A stretch of 64,000 bases of DNA from contig JBAOHC010000021.1 of assembly GCA_037046735.1 (NCBI GenBank), positions 62,001 to 126,000 of the forward strand, read 5' to 3'. Positions 23,567 to 34,510 of this stretch are shown here, one piece after another; the first letter of the stretch is position 1, and each line of letters opens with the position of its first letter. The DNA comes from JADKAV01 sp037046735. GTDB taxonomy: Bacteria > Actinomycetota > Actinomycetes > S36-B12 > UBA10799. The notes under the pieces are model-generated. The model saw only the letters and a list, made by a program, of their open reading frames with translations. It did not search any database and was not told the DNA's origin. The translations under genes were made by a program, and so were the position numbers.

Positions 23567-24574
23567 ATGAGACGTCTGGCTATGGTGTTCCTGATAATCG
23601 GTACGCTGCTCCTGCCCGTGGGAGTCATCGGGCACTGGGCATACCGCACCTTCACCAACACCGACCAGTTCGTTGCCACGGTCGCCCCGCTGACCCAGAG
23701 CCCAGAGATCCAGCAGGGCATCGCCGACACGGTGACCGACTCCCTGATCACCGCTGACGGCGCCGCCGCGCAGGTTCAGCAATGGTTCCCCAAGGCGCCC
23801 ACCGGCCTGGTGCAGACCGTCTCGCAGGCGGTGGTGACCCGGATCAACGCGGTGGTCAAGGAACTGGTGGCCACCGAACAGTTCTCACAACTATGGGCCA
23901 CCGCGAACGCCGACGTACAGAAGGCCGCCGTCGCGGTGCTCAACAATGAGCCCCCGCCCAGCCTTTCCGTGCAGGACGGCGATCTGGTCCTGAACCTCGA
24001 CGTGGTCGGCCAGACTGTGCGCGAGCGGGCACAGTCCGAAGGGATCAACCTGCCCGATCTGGGCCTGCAGGCGCCGACGATCGTGCTGATCCAGGACACC
24101 CAGATCCAGATCCGCGGGGTCTACTCCTGGGCCGCCCCGCTGATGCAGTGGTTCTGGATCCTGCCGGTGGCCCTGCTGGTGGCCTACGTGGCCATGACCG
24201 GGAACGTGCGCCGGATGGGGTACGGGGTCCTGATCGCATCCGGCCTGCTGGCACTGTTCTTGATGACCGGGGAGGGCCTGCTGGCACCGAACCTGTCCGA
24301 CACGGCCTTCGCCGGGGCGACCGACGACATCTGGAACGTCCTTACGGCCTATCTGGCCCGTGCCGCCTGGATCACGTTCGGGGTGGGCGCGGCGCTGATC
24401 GTCGTCGGTTTCTTCGTTGGGGGGCGTGAGCAGCCGACCGATGCCGGCGCCGCCCCCTTGTGCCTAGCTGCGGGCGGCGTGCACGATCTCGCGCGTCACG
24501 GCAGCACTCGCGGCCCCGTCGGAGTCGACGGCGAAGAACGCGATGCAGGCCGCCCCTTCCGGGATCCCGCGTAA
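23567..24574 (+). CDS. Hypothetical membrane protein, about four helices; C-terminus doubtful
   Basis: The start MRRLAMVFLIIGTLLLPVGV at ATG 23567 gives an N-terminal membrane helix. A large extracytoplasmic helical domain (about 25-185) and three C-terminal helices follow. This layout matches actinobacterial 'integral membrane' proteins of unknown function. The frame overlaps the convergent matrixin gene by 111 nt and its last 40 residues look unlike protein. In the +1 frame after the G6 run 24419-24424 a TAG occurs at 24465-24467, right at the neighbour's stop, so a homopolymer error may have extended the frame. Confidence 0.7.
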   Translation: MRRLAMVFLIIGTLLLPVGVIGHWAYRTFTNTDQFVATVAPLTQSPEIQQGIADTVTDSLITADGAAAQVQQWFPKAPTGLVQTVSQAVVTRINAVVKELVATEQFSQLWATANADVQKAAVAVLNNEPPPSLSVQDGDLVLNLDVVGQTVRERAQSEGINLPDLGLQAPTIVLIQDTQIQIRGVYSWAAPLMQWFWILPVALLVAYVAMTGNVRRMGYGVLIASGLLALFLMTGEGLLAPNLSDTAFAGATDDIWNVLTAYLARAAWITFGVGAALIVVGFFVGGREQPTDAGAAPLCLAAGGVHDLARHGSTRGPVGVDGEERDAGRPFRDPA

Positions 24575-25651
24575 GGCCCACAACCCGGAGCCACGCCGGA
24601 ACACGTAATCGATGCCCGACGGGTCGTAGGCGGTCGCGCATCCCCCCGGCGGCGACACGGCCGCCTGCAAGTAGGTGCCCTCCGCAAGGGTCGCGGACAC
24701 GTGGTAGTCGTCATACAGATTCGGGTACTCGATCATGTCCCCGATGACCGGCGACGGGACGGGCCGCGACACCAGAAAGCGGGCCGGCGCCGACTCCAAG
24801 CCGAACTGGTTGCGCGAGCGCACCTCATAGCAGTAGCTGCCCGCTCGAGAGGCAGATCCAGTCTCGTCGCGCCAACTGCCCTGGTTGGGCGACACTGACT
24901 CGTCACCGTCGAGCCAGCCCACCTGCTCGTCCCCCTGACAGCGGCCGGCCGGATAGACCCGCACACTCACGAGAACACCGCGGCGCAGGCCGGCGGGGAC
25001 ACTCCACTGCAGCTGCACCGGGCTACCCACACTGTCCCCGCCGCTGATCCGCACGTCGAGTGCGGGCGGACGAGGCTCGAGCAGGCAGTACTTGTTGGCC
25101 GGCTTGCGCTGCTTACCCCCGTACAGCCTGATCGCGCCGCGGATGTCATCAGCGGCCAGCCAACTGCAGTTGAAATGGCCGGCGGGCGGCTCGGCGCAGC
25201 CATTGCCCGGGGCAGGAGTCATGACTTTGCAGCCGGTCGATCCGACGTGATCCAGGCCGATCACATGTCCCAGTTCGTGCGTGAGCAGCCGCCCGAGGAC
25301 GGGATCGGGGCCACCCTGCGAGGCGCTGCGCTGGTAGGGCGCGAGGTGGGCGTAGGCACCGCGCTGCGGGCCGATCGTGGCATATCCGGCGTACCCCTTG
25401 GTGTCACCGAACGCGATGGTCACTTGGGCGGCCCCGCGGCGCGGCACCTCCTTGAAGGACACCCGCGCCCCGGACCGGTTCCAGTTGGCCGTCGCCTGGC
25501 GCACGACCCAGTCGAACTTCGCGGGCATCGCGTTGTAGTACCGGATCGTGGCCCCGGGCCACTTGGGTCCCGGGGCGTTGTACGCGGCTGCCGGAGCCGT
25601 GGCTGCCAGCGTCAGCGCCACCACGGCCGTGACCACCATCCGCACGCGCAT
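24464..25651 (-). CDS. Secreted matrixin-family zinc metalloprotease
   Basis: From ATG 25651 the protein has about 395 residues. A signal peptide (MVVTAVVALTLAATAPAAA) is followed by a metzincin domain: HELGHVIGLDH (zinc ligands and catalytic Glu at about 125-135) and a downstream KVMTP Met-turn. Residues about 195 onward form two fibronectin-III-like domains (LQWSVPAGLRRG, YCYEVRSRNQFG). It is an exported peptidase with unknown substrates. TAGCCT sits 6 nt before ATG 25651, favouring this start over the GTG 6 nt upstream. Confidence 0.88.
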   Translation of the reverse strand: MRVRMVVTAVVALTLAATAPAAAYNAPGPKWPGATIRYYNAMPAKFDWVVRQATANWNRSGARVSFKEVPRRGAAQVTIAFGDTKGYAGYATIGPQRGAYAHLAPYQRSASQGGPDPVLGRLLTHELGHVIGLDHVGSTGCKVMTPAPGNGCAEPPAGHFNCSWLAADDIRGAIRLYGGKQRKPANKYCLLEPRPPALDVRISGGDSVGSPVQLQWSVPAGLRRGVLVSVRVYPAGRCQGDEQVGWLDGDESVSPNQGSWRDETGSASRAGSYCYEVRSRNQFGLESAPARFLVSRPVPSPVIGDMIEYPNLYDDYHVSATLAEGTYLQAAVSPPGGCATAYDPSGIDYVFRRGSGLWALRGIPEGAACIAFFAVDSDGAASAAVTREIVHAARS

Positions 25652-25657
25652 CGTCAC

Positions 25658-25663
25658 AGGCTA
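25658..25663 (-). promoter_or_regulatory. Candidate -10 box (TAGCCT) of the matrixin gene
   Basis: TAGCCT on the minus strand is 6 nt from ATG 25651 and directly abuts an upstream GTG, so it decides the start. Confidence 0.4.
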
Positions 25664-25701
25664 CGGCACAGTCACAATCGCGTGATCCACCTTCCGGGCG
25701 G

Positions 25702-26684
25702 TCATCTGAGGAACGCGGCCAGCAACCGGTCCGCCGCAACCGCCGGTGGCAGCTCCCCTGCCAGAACAGCCGCCTCGATGTCGGGCAGCATCGTCGCCAT
25801 CGTCGCGGACTCGCGGAACTCATCCAGCAGACCGTCGCCGATCAGCGACCACATCCAGCCGATCTGCTGGCGCTGCCGGCGGGTGGCCCGCTCACCGGTG
25901 GCCGTGAGCCGCTCCCGGTGCTCCACGATGGTGTCCCAGATCTGCGGCAGCCCCTCGTTGGTCAGCGCCGAGCAGGTCATCACCGGCGGGGTCCAGTTCG
26001 GCGACGCCGGGGTCATCAGGTGGATCGCACGCCGGTAGTCGGCGGCCGCCATCCGGGCCCGTTTGACGTTGTCCCCGTCGGCTTTGTTGACGGTGATCAG
26101 GTCCGCGATCTCCAGCACGCCGCGCTTGATCCCCTGCAGTTCGTCGCCGGCCCCGGCCAGCATGAGTACCACGAAGATGTCGACCATCTCGCTGACCGTC
26201 GTCTCGCTCTGGCCCACGCCCACCGTTTCGACCAGCACCACGTCGAACCCCGCGGCCTCGCACAGCAGGATGCTCTCGCGGGTGGCTCTGGCCACCCCGC
26301 CCAGGGAGCGGCCCGCGGGTGAGGGCCGGATGAACGCGTTCGGATCCGCGGACAGCCGTTCCATGCGGGTCTTGTCGCCCAGAATGGCGCCACCGGTTCG
26401 GGAGCTGCTGGGGTCCACGGCCAGCACCGCGACCCGCTTGCCGGCCGCCGTCAGGTTGGTGCCGAACTGGTCGATGAACGTGGATTTACCCACCCCTGGC
26501 ACCCCGGTCAGACCCACCCGGTCGGCGCCGCCGGTGTCCGGCATCACCGCGGTCAGCAGTTCCGAGGCCAGCGCCCGGTGGGCGTGCTTGCGCGACTCGA
26601 CCAGCGTGATGGCACGCGCCAGCCACATCGTGTTGCCGGACCGCACCAGCTCGGCGAGTTCCCCCGGTGGGGGCAGCGGTGTCC

Positions 26685-26688
<4 letters not shown>
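25702..26688 (-). CDS. meaB: Methylmalonyl-CoA mutase-associated GTPase MeaB
   Basis: A 328-residue SIMIBI GTPase: GVPGVGKS (62-69), AVDPSSSRTGGAILGDKTRM, FDVVLVETVGVGQSE and NKADG as the G4 motif. MeaB loads and protects the cobalamin cofactor of methylmalonyl-CoA mutase. Its ATG overlaps the stop of mutB (ATGA), and mutB overlaps mutA, so the three are one translationally coupled operon, mutA-mutB-meaB. A paralogue lies at 33605-34510. Confidence 0.95.
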
Positions 26689-28843
<2,155 letters not shown>

Positions 28844-28847
<4 letters not shown>

Positions 28848-30643
28848 CGTGCGGCCTCCGCCCGGGTGAGAACGTCCAGAACATCGACGCCGAGTCCGAC
28901 GTATTCGTCGACACTGGGGTAGTCGCCCCTGCCGGCGAGGTAGACCCGACGAGCTCCTGCTTGTTTGAGAGCCATGGCTGTCGGTTCGGCCAGTTCGGCG
29001 TAGACATCGTCGCTGCTGCAGATGCAGGCGATGTCCGCACCGCTGGCGGCGAAGGCGGCGGCCACACTGGCCGGGTCCGAGTGCCCGTCATCGCTGACCG
29101 CTTGGATACCGCCTGCCGCGAACAGGTTGCTGGCGAAGGTCTTGCGGGCGGTGTGCACCGCGATGGGTCCGAGATTGGCCAGGAAGACGGTGGTGCCATC
29201 GTTAGCCAGGCGCAACTCCTCGAACGGCTGGGCCAGCCGCCCAACTGGCCATGGCGTGGCCACCGCGAGTCCTGACAGCGGTACCGGCGGTCTGTCATCC
29301 GGCTGCGGATCGGGGCCGCGCTCCGGCCGTTGCTCACCGAGCAGCGGGAACTCGCTGACGCCGGTGATGGGCCGCTTGCGGGTGGCGATCTGGGCGTCGC
29401 GACGGTCGGCGACCACCGCGATGTCCGCCCCGATCTCGTCGAGCGCTTCCAGCACCCCTCCGGCCGCTTCGATGCGCTGGAAGAAGCTCCAGCCGGCTTT
29501 GGCCAGTTCGTCGGTGAAACTCTCGATGTACCAGGAGCCACCGGCCGGATCCAGCACCCGGCCGATCCCGGATTCATCCTGCAACAGCAACTGAGTGTTG
29601 CGCGCCAGCCGGCGACCGAGGTCACCCGGCAGGCCGCCCGCGGAGTCGAACGGTGCCAGCGTGACGGCTTGCGCCCCGCCAACGACCGCACCCAGGGTGG
29701 CAGCCGTTCCGCGCAGGATGTTGACCCACGGGTCGACCTCGGTGAGCCAGCGGTCAGCGGACGTGGCCACGATCCGGGTGGCGGTCACGGGTTGACCCAT
29801 CGCGTCCAGCACGGTCGCCCAGCAGTGCCGCAGCGCCCGGATCTTCGCCACGGTGGCGAACACATCGACGTCGGCGGTCACTTCCAGTGTGATCTGGGCG
29901 GCATCGCCGACTGCGCGCAGGTAGTGCACCGCAACCGCCAGGATGTAGCCGATCTCCTGGGCCTCGCTGGCACCGGCATCACTGGCTGGGACCCCGGAGG
30001 CGGTGAACACCCGCAGCCGGGTGCTCGGATCGGCCAGCGCCACAGCTGCTGTCAGCTCCGTGTCGGCCTCCCCGGTGGTGACCAGCGTCCCGATCGGGTC
30101 GATACCCAGTTCTCCTGCGGCGTCGACCCCAGTGACCCCCCGCTGGGCCAGCACCTGCTGGAACCATTCGCCGGCGATCACGCCGTGCACCCCGGCGCGC
30201 AGGGACACCGGCGCCACATCGAGCAGCACCCCATCGAGCACCTGACCCAGTTCGGCGGCCGTGCGAATACTGACCCCATCACCGACCCCGAGGTCCAGCA
30301 CCAGTTCCACGCTGGTCGCACCATTGGCGAGGTCCTGCAGGATCTGCGCATTGGCAACCTTGGGGTCGGGATGAGCCGTGCGCGCCCGGATGTCCCAGCG
30401 GCCCTCCGCGAGCGGAGCCACATCCCCGCCTCGCAGTAGCGGATCAAATCCGGGGAACCCGTCCTCGTCAGCCAGGGTGGGCACGTCGGCGGCGGTGTAC
30501 AGCGGCTCGATCCGCAGACCATCCAGGGTCTGGCCGACGAGGACCTTGTCGAAGTCCTTACCCTTGAGCACCTTGTCGACTGCCGCCAGCCACTGCTCGC
30601 GGGTGGGACTGTAATCCGACGTTAGATCCACGTTCTCAGTCAC
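28844..30643 (-). CDS. mutA: Methylmalonyl-CoA mutase, small subunit
   Basis: A 599-residue protein homologous to the large subunit but without the DxHxxG cobalamin motif (FASNLFAAGGIQAVSDDG instead), as expected for the structural small subunit of the heterodimer. It has NTQLLLQDESGIGRVLDPAGGSWYIE near 380. GTG 30643 follows TATCCT by 6 nt, although GAGGA could also act as a ribosome-binding site. No cobalamin riboswitch is visible in the 160-nt leader region. Confidence 0.95.
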
Positions 30644-30649
30644 TCCTCG

Positions 30650-30655
30650 AGGATA
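30650..30655 (-). promoter_or_regulatory. Candidate -10 box (TATCCT) of mutA-mutB-meaB
   Basis: TATCCT on the minus strand ends 6 nt before GTG 30643. Confidence 0.4.
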
Positions 30656-30805
30656 GTCCTGAGGTGATGAGCAGGAGGGTCTGCCTAGGAGATGGAGCGA
30701 CGGTATAGGCGCCGTTGCTCTTCGACAACGATGTGTGCAAACGGGCTAAGCCACCTGCCGATGCGGCACTCGCCGACCTAGGCTGGAGGTGTTTGGGGGC
30801 GCATC

Positions 30806-31390
30806 ATGTACGCACAAGCCGTCTTCGCGGTCGTGGCCTTGGTGGTAGGGGTGGGCGCACCGGCTGTTGCGGACGCCACTGCGCAGGACGCCAAGTGCCT
30901 GCAGTCCTACAAACACGACCGGCAACGCCTGGTACGTCTCATGGAGGCCGACGCGACCTACTACGACGCGCACGAAGAGGCCACCTCGAAGTTGATCACC
31001 GCGATGGACAACCTCCTGCGCGACCCCCAACTACACGACCTCATCCCGCAGCAGGAGGCGGGGACAGCGCAGTTCCGCGACACCGTGCTCCCCATCGTCG
31101 CGCAGAGCCGCGACACCGATTACGCCGAGCTCAAACGGTTCAAACGCGTCTACCGCAAGTGCTTCACGACGGACTCCCGGCAGGCCAAGTTCAGCGGCGG
31201 GGTGCAGCAGGTCACGAGCGCGTTCCGCAGCCTCTACACCGCGCATGAGGATCTGTTCTGGGCTGAGAGCGCTCTGGTCTCTGCCGACACCGGCACTGCC
31301 ACCCAAAAACTTCAGGAGGCGCGGGTTGACGTGCTCCCCGCCTCCGACCAGTTCGAACGGGGGATGAGGAAGTTGCGTTCCCTGCACTAG
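30806..31390 (+). CDS. Exported hypothetical protein, helical
   Basis: A 194-residue protein with signal peptide MYAQAVFAVVALVVGVGAPAVA. The mature part is mostly amphipathic helix with two cysteines (CLQSYKHDRQRL and YRKCFTTDSRQ) that could form a disulfide. It resembles a four-helix bundle of unknown family. It is followed 16 nt later by another exported-protein gene on the same strand, and the two probably form an operon. Confidence 0.7.
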   Translation: MYAQAVFAVVALVVGVGAPAVADATAQDAKCLQSYKHDRQRLVRLMEADATYYDAHEEATSKLITAMDNLLRDPQLHDLIPQQEAGTAQFRDTVLPIVAQSRDTDYAELKRFKRVYRKCFTTDSRQAKFSGGVQQVTSAFRSLYTAHEDLFWAESALVSADTGTATQKLQEARVDVLPASDQFERGMRKLRSLH

Positions 31391-31406
31391 ATGGGAGGTG
31401 GGAACG

Positions 31407-32201
31407 ATGAGGACAGTCATTGCCCTCGCAACCGCCGCACTGATGATGTCCGCGGCTCCTGCCGTGGCAGCCGACGTCGATCCGACGACGGGCAAGATCC
31501 CCGGGTACACCTACGGCGAGGAGGCCTACAACTCCTACACCGCCTGGTCTGGCAGCATGATCTGGATCTGGCAGTTCTCGGCTCAGCACATCGGAGTCAG
31601 CCCCACCCCGGTGGCGGGGCAGCCCTTCTACGTGCACGCCCACACTGCCGTGATCGCCCCGCACAGCGTGACCGGGAACGTGTTGTTGACAATCGACCAG
31701 GATGCGGGCGGCCTGCCGCTGCGCTACGACCCGAGCCGGCCAACGATCTGCACACGTGGCCAGTTCGATCCGATCGTGGCGACCACCGCGATCCCCTGCA
31801 CCACCGTGCGCGCCGAGAGTGAGCAGTGGGTGGTCAGCAACCTAGAGCCGGTCGTGCCGGGCTTCGGCATCGACGTACAGGTGCCCTTCGTGGTGGATTC
31901 AGCGACCTCGGGCACGGCGGCCATGACGGCGATGTGGGCCACGACCGATGTGTCACTGAAGACCCCGAACGTCCTGGCCACGGTGCCGGTGACGGTCGGT
32001 GCCGCACCCGTCCAGCCACAGCCGCCAGTTACTCGCCCCGTCCCGAAGACCTTGCGCAAGTACAAGAAGATCCGCTCGCTGAGCCCAGGCGTCTGCACCG
32101 TCAAGGCCCGCACCGTGACCAAGGTCGCCAATGGCTCCTGCGTGCTCAAAGGCAGCAAACGCCCGCACCACAAGCCGCGGGTGGTGCGGTTCACGTGGTA
32201 G
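31407..32201 (+). CDS. Exported hypothetical protein
   Basis: A 264-residue protein from ATG 31407, preceded by GGAGGTGGG. The signal peptide is MRTVIALATAALMMSAAPAVA. The mature part is Thr/Val/Pro-rich and probably beta-sandwich (VTGNVLLTIDQDAGG, TSGTAAMTAMWATTDV). The C-terminus is basic (KTLRKYKKIRSLSPG, KGSKRPHHKPR) with two cysteines, and recalls the small basic C-terminal repeats of secreted actinobacterial proteins. No family is recognised. A very long hairpin starts 5 nt after the stop. Confidence 0.7.
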   Translation: MRTVIALATAALMMSAAPAVAADVDPTTGKIPGYTYGEEAYNSYTAWSGSMIWIWQFSAQHIGVSPTPVAGQPFYVHAHTAVIAPHSVTGNVLLTIDQDAGGLPLRYDPSRPTICTRGQFDPIVATTAIPCTTVRAESEQWVVSNLEPVVPGFGIDVQVPFVVDSATSGTAAMTAMWATTDVSLKTPNVLATVPVTVGAAPVQPQPPVTRPVPKTLRKYKKIRSLSPGVCTVKARTVTKVANGSCVLKGSKRPHHKPRVVRFTW

Positions 32202-32205
32202 CTGG

Positions 32206-32258
32206 TGAGACCTCGCGCCAAACGCGCCACTCACCGCCGCGTTTGGCGCGAGGTCTCA
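32206..32258 (+). terminator. Perfect 21-bp stem hairpin after two exported-protein genes
   Basis: Positions 32206-32226 pair perfectly with 32238-32258 around an 11-nt loop (TGAGACCTCGCGCC and so on). It lies between the stop at 32201 and the EamA gene. The stem is unusually long for a terminator and lacks a T run, so it may also be a palindromic repeat unit. Confidence 0.6.
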
Positions 32259-32328
32259 TTGACCCGTGGCTGAAGGCTGCCTCCGCGAACACACTCCGAC
32301 CGACCCCTGCGCGTAGGATCACGGTCAA

Positions 32329-33222
32329 ATGACCCAGCCGTCGCGTGCGCCCGCCCTCCTTGGACTGACGTTGGCCACGGCGATCTGGGGTTCGACCTTC
32401 CTGGTCACCAAAGACTCGCTGGACACGATGAGCGTCGGGAACTTCCTGCTCTGGCGCTTCGGGATCGCCGCGGTGATACTGCTCGTCCTCGCCCCCCGGC
32501 GCTGGCTGCGGCTGTCGAGGCGGGATGTGCGCCGAGGGCTCATCATCGGGGTCTTCCTCGGCAGCGGATTCCTCGCCCAAACCACTGGGCTGCAGCAGAC
32601 CTCGGCAGCAGTTTCAGGGTTCCTGACCGGACTGATGGTGGTGCTCACCCCCATCGTGGCGGCGATCCTGTTCCAGGAGCGGATCGCCGCGCGGGGGTGG
32701 GTGGCCGTCGTGGTGGCAACTGTGGGCCTGGCCCTGTTGGCGCTGCAAGGATGGGCACTGTCGCCGGGAGCGGGACTGACAATCCTGGGGGCCCTGCTCT
32801 TTGCCCTGCAGATCGCCAGCCTGTCGCACTGGGCCACCCCCGACAACAGCTACGGTCTGACCACCGTGGCGGTCGTCGTGGCGGCAGCGATGGCATTGGT
32901 AGCTGCGCTGGTCGGTAGCGGGGTGTCACCGCCCGCTGGGACGGATGACTGGGTGGCGGTGCTCTACCTGGCAGTAGGCGCCACCTGTCTGGGATTTGTC
33001 CTGCAGGCCTGGAGCCAGGCCCACCTGAGCACCGTGACAGCAGCGGTGATCATGACGCTGGAGCCGGTATTCGCCGGCGCCATCGCGGTACTGATCGGCG
33101 GCGAGACCCTGACTGCTCGCATGTGGCTGGGCTCCAGTCTGATCGTGGCGGCCATGCTGGTGGCCGAACTCGGCCCGCGCGCGGGCAAGGATGCGCGGGT
33201 GCCACAGATGGAAGCGTTCTAG
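32329..33222 (+). CDS. EamA (DMT) family transporter
   Basis: A 297-residue protein with ten hydrophobic helices in two homologous halves: ALLGLTLATAIWGSTFLVTKDSL opens the first EamA repeat, and LYLAVGATCLGFVLQAWSQAHLS with SAVIMTLEPVFAGAIAVLIGGE-like sequence closes the second. It is a drug/metabolite exporter of the plasma membrane with unpredictable substrate. TAGGAT lies 9 nt before the ATG with no ribosome-binding site, so it may also be leaderless. Confidence 0.92.
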   Translation: MTQPSRAPALLGLTLATAIWGSTFLVTKDSLDTMSVGNFLLWRFGIAAVILLVLAPRRWLRLSRRDVRRGLIIGVFLGSGFLAQTTGLQQTSAAVSGFLTGLMVVLTPIVAAILFQERIAARGWVAVVVATVGLALLALQGWALSPGAGLTILGALLFALQIASLSHWATPDNSYGLTTVAVVVAAAMALVAALVGSGVSPPAGTDDWVAVLYLAVGATCLGFVLQAWSQAHLSTVTAAVIMTLEPVFAGAIAVLIGGETLTARMWLGSSLIVAAMLVAELGPRAGKDARVPQMEAF

Positions 33223-33343
33223 CCTCTGGTTGACCGGACCGCTAGATGTTTGTGCTCATGGCCACCTGTCTGTCACCGTGGGCCTAAGTATGAGGAGCGG
33301 AATGGACGAGGCGGCGCACCAGAAGGCGGCTGTGGCCCCCTGA

Positions 33344-33558
33344 CGGCTGCTCGATACCGTCCGCGCGGCCGGATTCAGTGACGTGCAGTGCGTGGATGAG
33401 GTCCTCCCGATCCGCTTCACCGACGCCGATCAGTGGCACACGTGGAGTTGGTCAGTGGGATTGCGAGGCAGCTTTGGTTGAGGATCCCGGAGGATCGTCG
33501 GTCCCAGGCCCGCGAGGCAGTGCTGGGTCAAGTCGCGCGGCGTGCCATACCACCCTGA
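33344..33558 (+). pseudogene. Class I methyltransferase C-terminal remnant
   Basis: From 33344 one frame reads RLLDTVRAAGFSDV then FTDADQWHTWSWSVGLRG, a typical end of SAM-dependent methyltransferases. After a frame change near 33475 a second frame continues WLRIPEDRRSQAREAVLGQ and stops at 33558. The SAM-binding half is missing. The region 33223-33604 holds no other gene. Confidence 0.45.
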
Positions 33559-33604
33559 CTCGATGTCCGACATGGGTACGCACCCATGATCACGACCTTC
33601 GTGA

Positions 33605-34510
33605 TCAGTTCGTCACCTGCAGCCACTCGACGATGGCCGGCCCGAAACGGGCTTGTGCGACATCAAAGCCAGCTGCCAGCAGATCGCGGCCCTCGCAGAA
33701 CCGCCTACCCGTCGCCCCCCACTCGTCCTGCACCCAGCGGCCGAAGAAGTACTGTTCTCGGTCGGCGTCGGTGTGCCGAGGGGCGATCTCGAGCATCGAG
33801 GCGGCAACTGCGTCCACCCCTTCGCCCGTTCGCGCCGACGTCTTGAAGATGGCCGGCAGTTCCTCGTCGAAGGGCCGTGCCAGCGACAGCGATGACCGCA
33901 GTTGGTAGTAGGACTGCCCGGCCGCCGGATCGTCGCACTTGTTGAGGATGAACGAGTCCGGGATCTCGATGATGCCCGCCTTGAGGAACTGGATCTCGTC
34001 CCCGCCCAGCGGCTGCAGGACCAGATACACATGATCGGCCAGGTACCGGATGTCTAACTCGCTCTGCCCGATGCCCACCGTCTCCACGATGACCACGTCG
34101 AACAGCCGCTTGAGCAGCCGCGTCACCTGGAACGTGGTCGGCGCCAGTCCCCCCAGTTCGGCGGCGTTGGACTGGCTGCGGAAGTACGAGCGCTTCTCGC
34201 CGGTCGCGAAGCGAGTGCGGGTCCGGTCGCCGAGCAGCGCACCACCTGAGACGTGGCTGGCAGGATCAACGGCGAGCACGGCCACCGACAGATCCGAGTC
34301 GGCGAGCATGGCCGGCACCAATCGTGCGACCAGACTCGACTTCCCCGCACCGGGCGTGCCGGTGATACCTATGACCCGCGCCGAGGGTGGCCCCAAGTCC
34401 GCCAGAATCTGCGCGCGTTGGACGGCAGCGGCCGGGCGGGTGTCCTCGAACACCGCCACGAGTTGGGAGACGGCGTGTTTGTTCAGCGCACGCGCCGCGT
34501 CCAGATTCAT
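33605..34510 (-). CDS. MeaB-like GTPase paired with ethylmalonyl-CoA mutase
   Basis: A 301-residue SIMIBI GTPase of the MeaB/ArgK family: GTPGAGKS (51-58), AVDPASHVSGGALLGDRTR, FDVVIVETVGIGQSE and NKCDD in the G4 position. It is clearly distinct from the MeaB at 25702-26688 (for example LVLQPLGGDEIQFLKAG instead of VVLMLAGAGDELQG). Its start overlaps the ecm stop by 4 nt, so it probably serves as the cofactor-loading chaperone of that mutase. Confidence 0.92.
   Translation of the reverse strand: MNLDAARALNKHAVSQLVAVFEDTRPAAAVQRAQILADLGPPSARVIGITGTPGAGKSSLVARLVPAMLADSDLSVAVLAVDPASHVSGGALLGDRTRTRFATGEKRSYFRSQSNAAELGGLAPTTFQVTRLLKRLFDVVIVETVGIGQSELDIRYLADHVYLVLQPLGGDEIQFLKAGIIEIPDSFILNKCDDPAAGQSYYQLRSSLSLARPFDEELPAIFKTSARTGEGVDAVAASMLEIAPRHTDADREQYFFGRWVQDEWGATGRRFCEGRDLLAAGFDVAQARFGPAIVEWLQVTN

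Noticed and set aside
29330..30439. Long plus-strand open frames opposite mutA, mutB, ecm and other genes
   Set aside because: They are antisense shadows caused by high GC; composition is His/Arg/Gly-rich with no domain, while the opposite strand encodes clear enzymes.
30644..30805. Cobalamin riboswitch before mutA
   Set aside because: A short B12-box-like string was noticed but no coherent core structure fits, and mutA seems leaderless.
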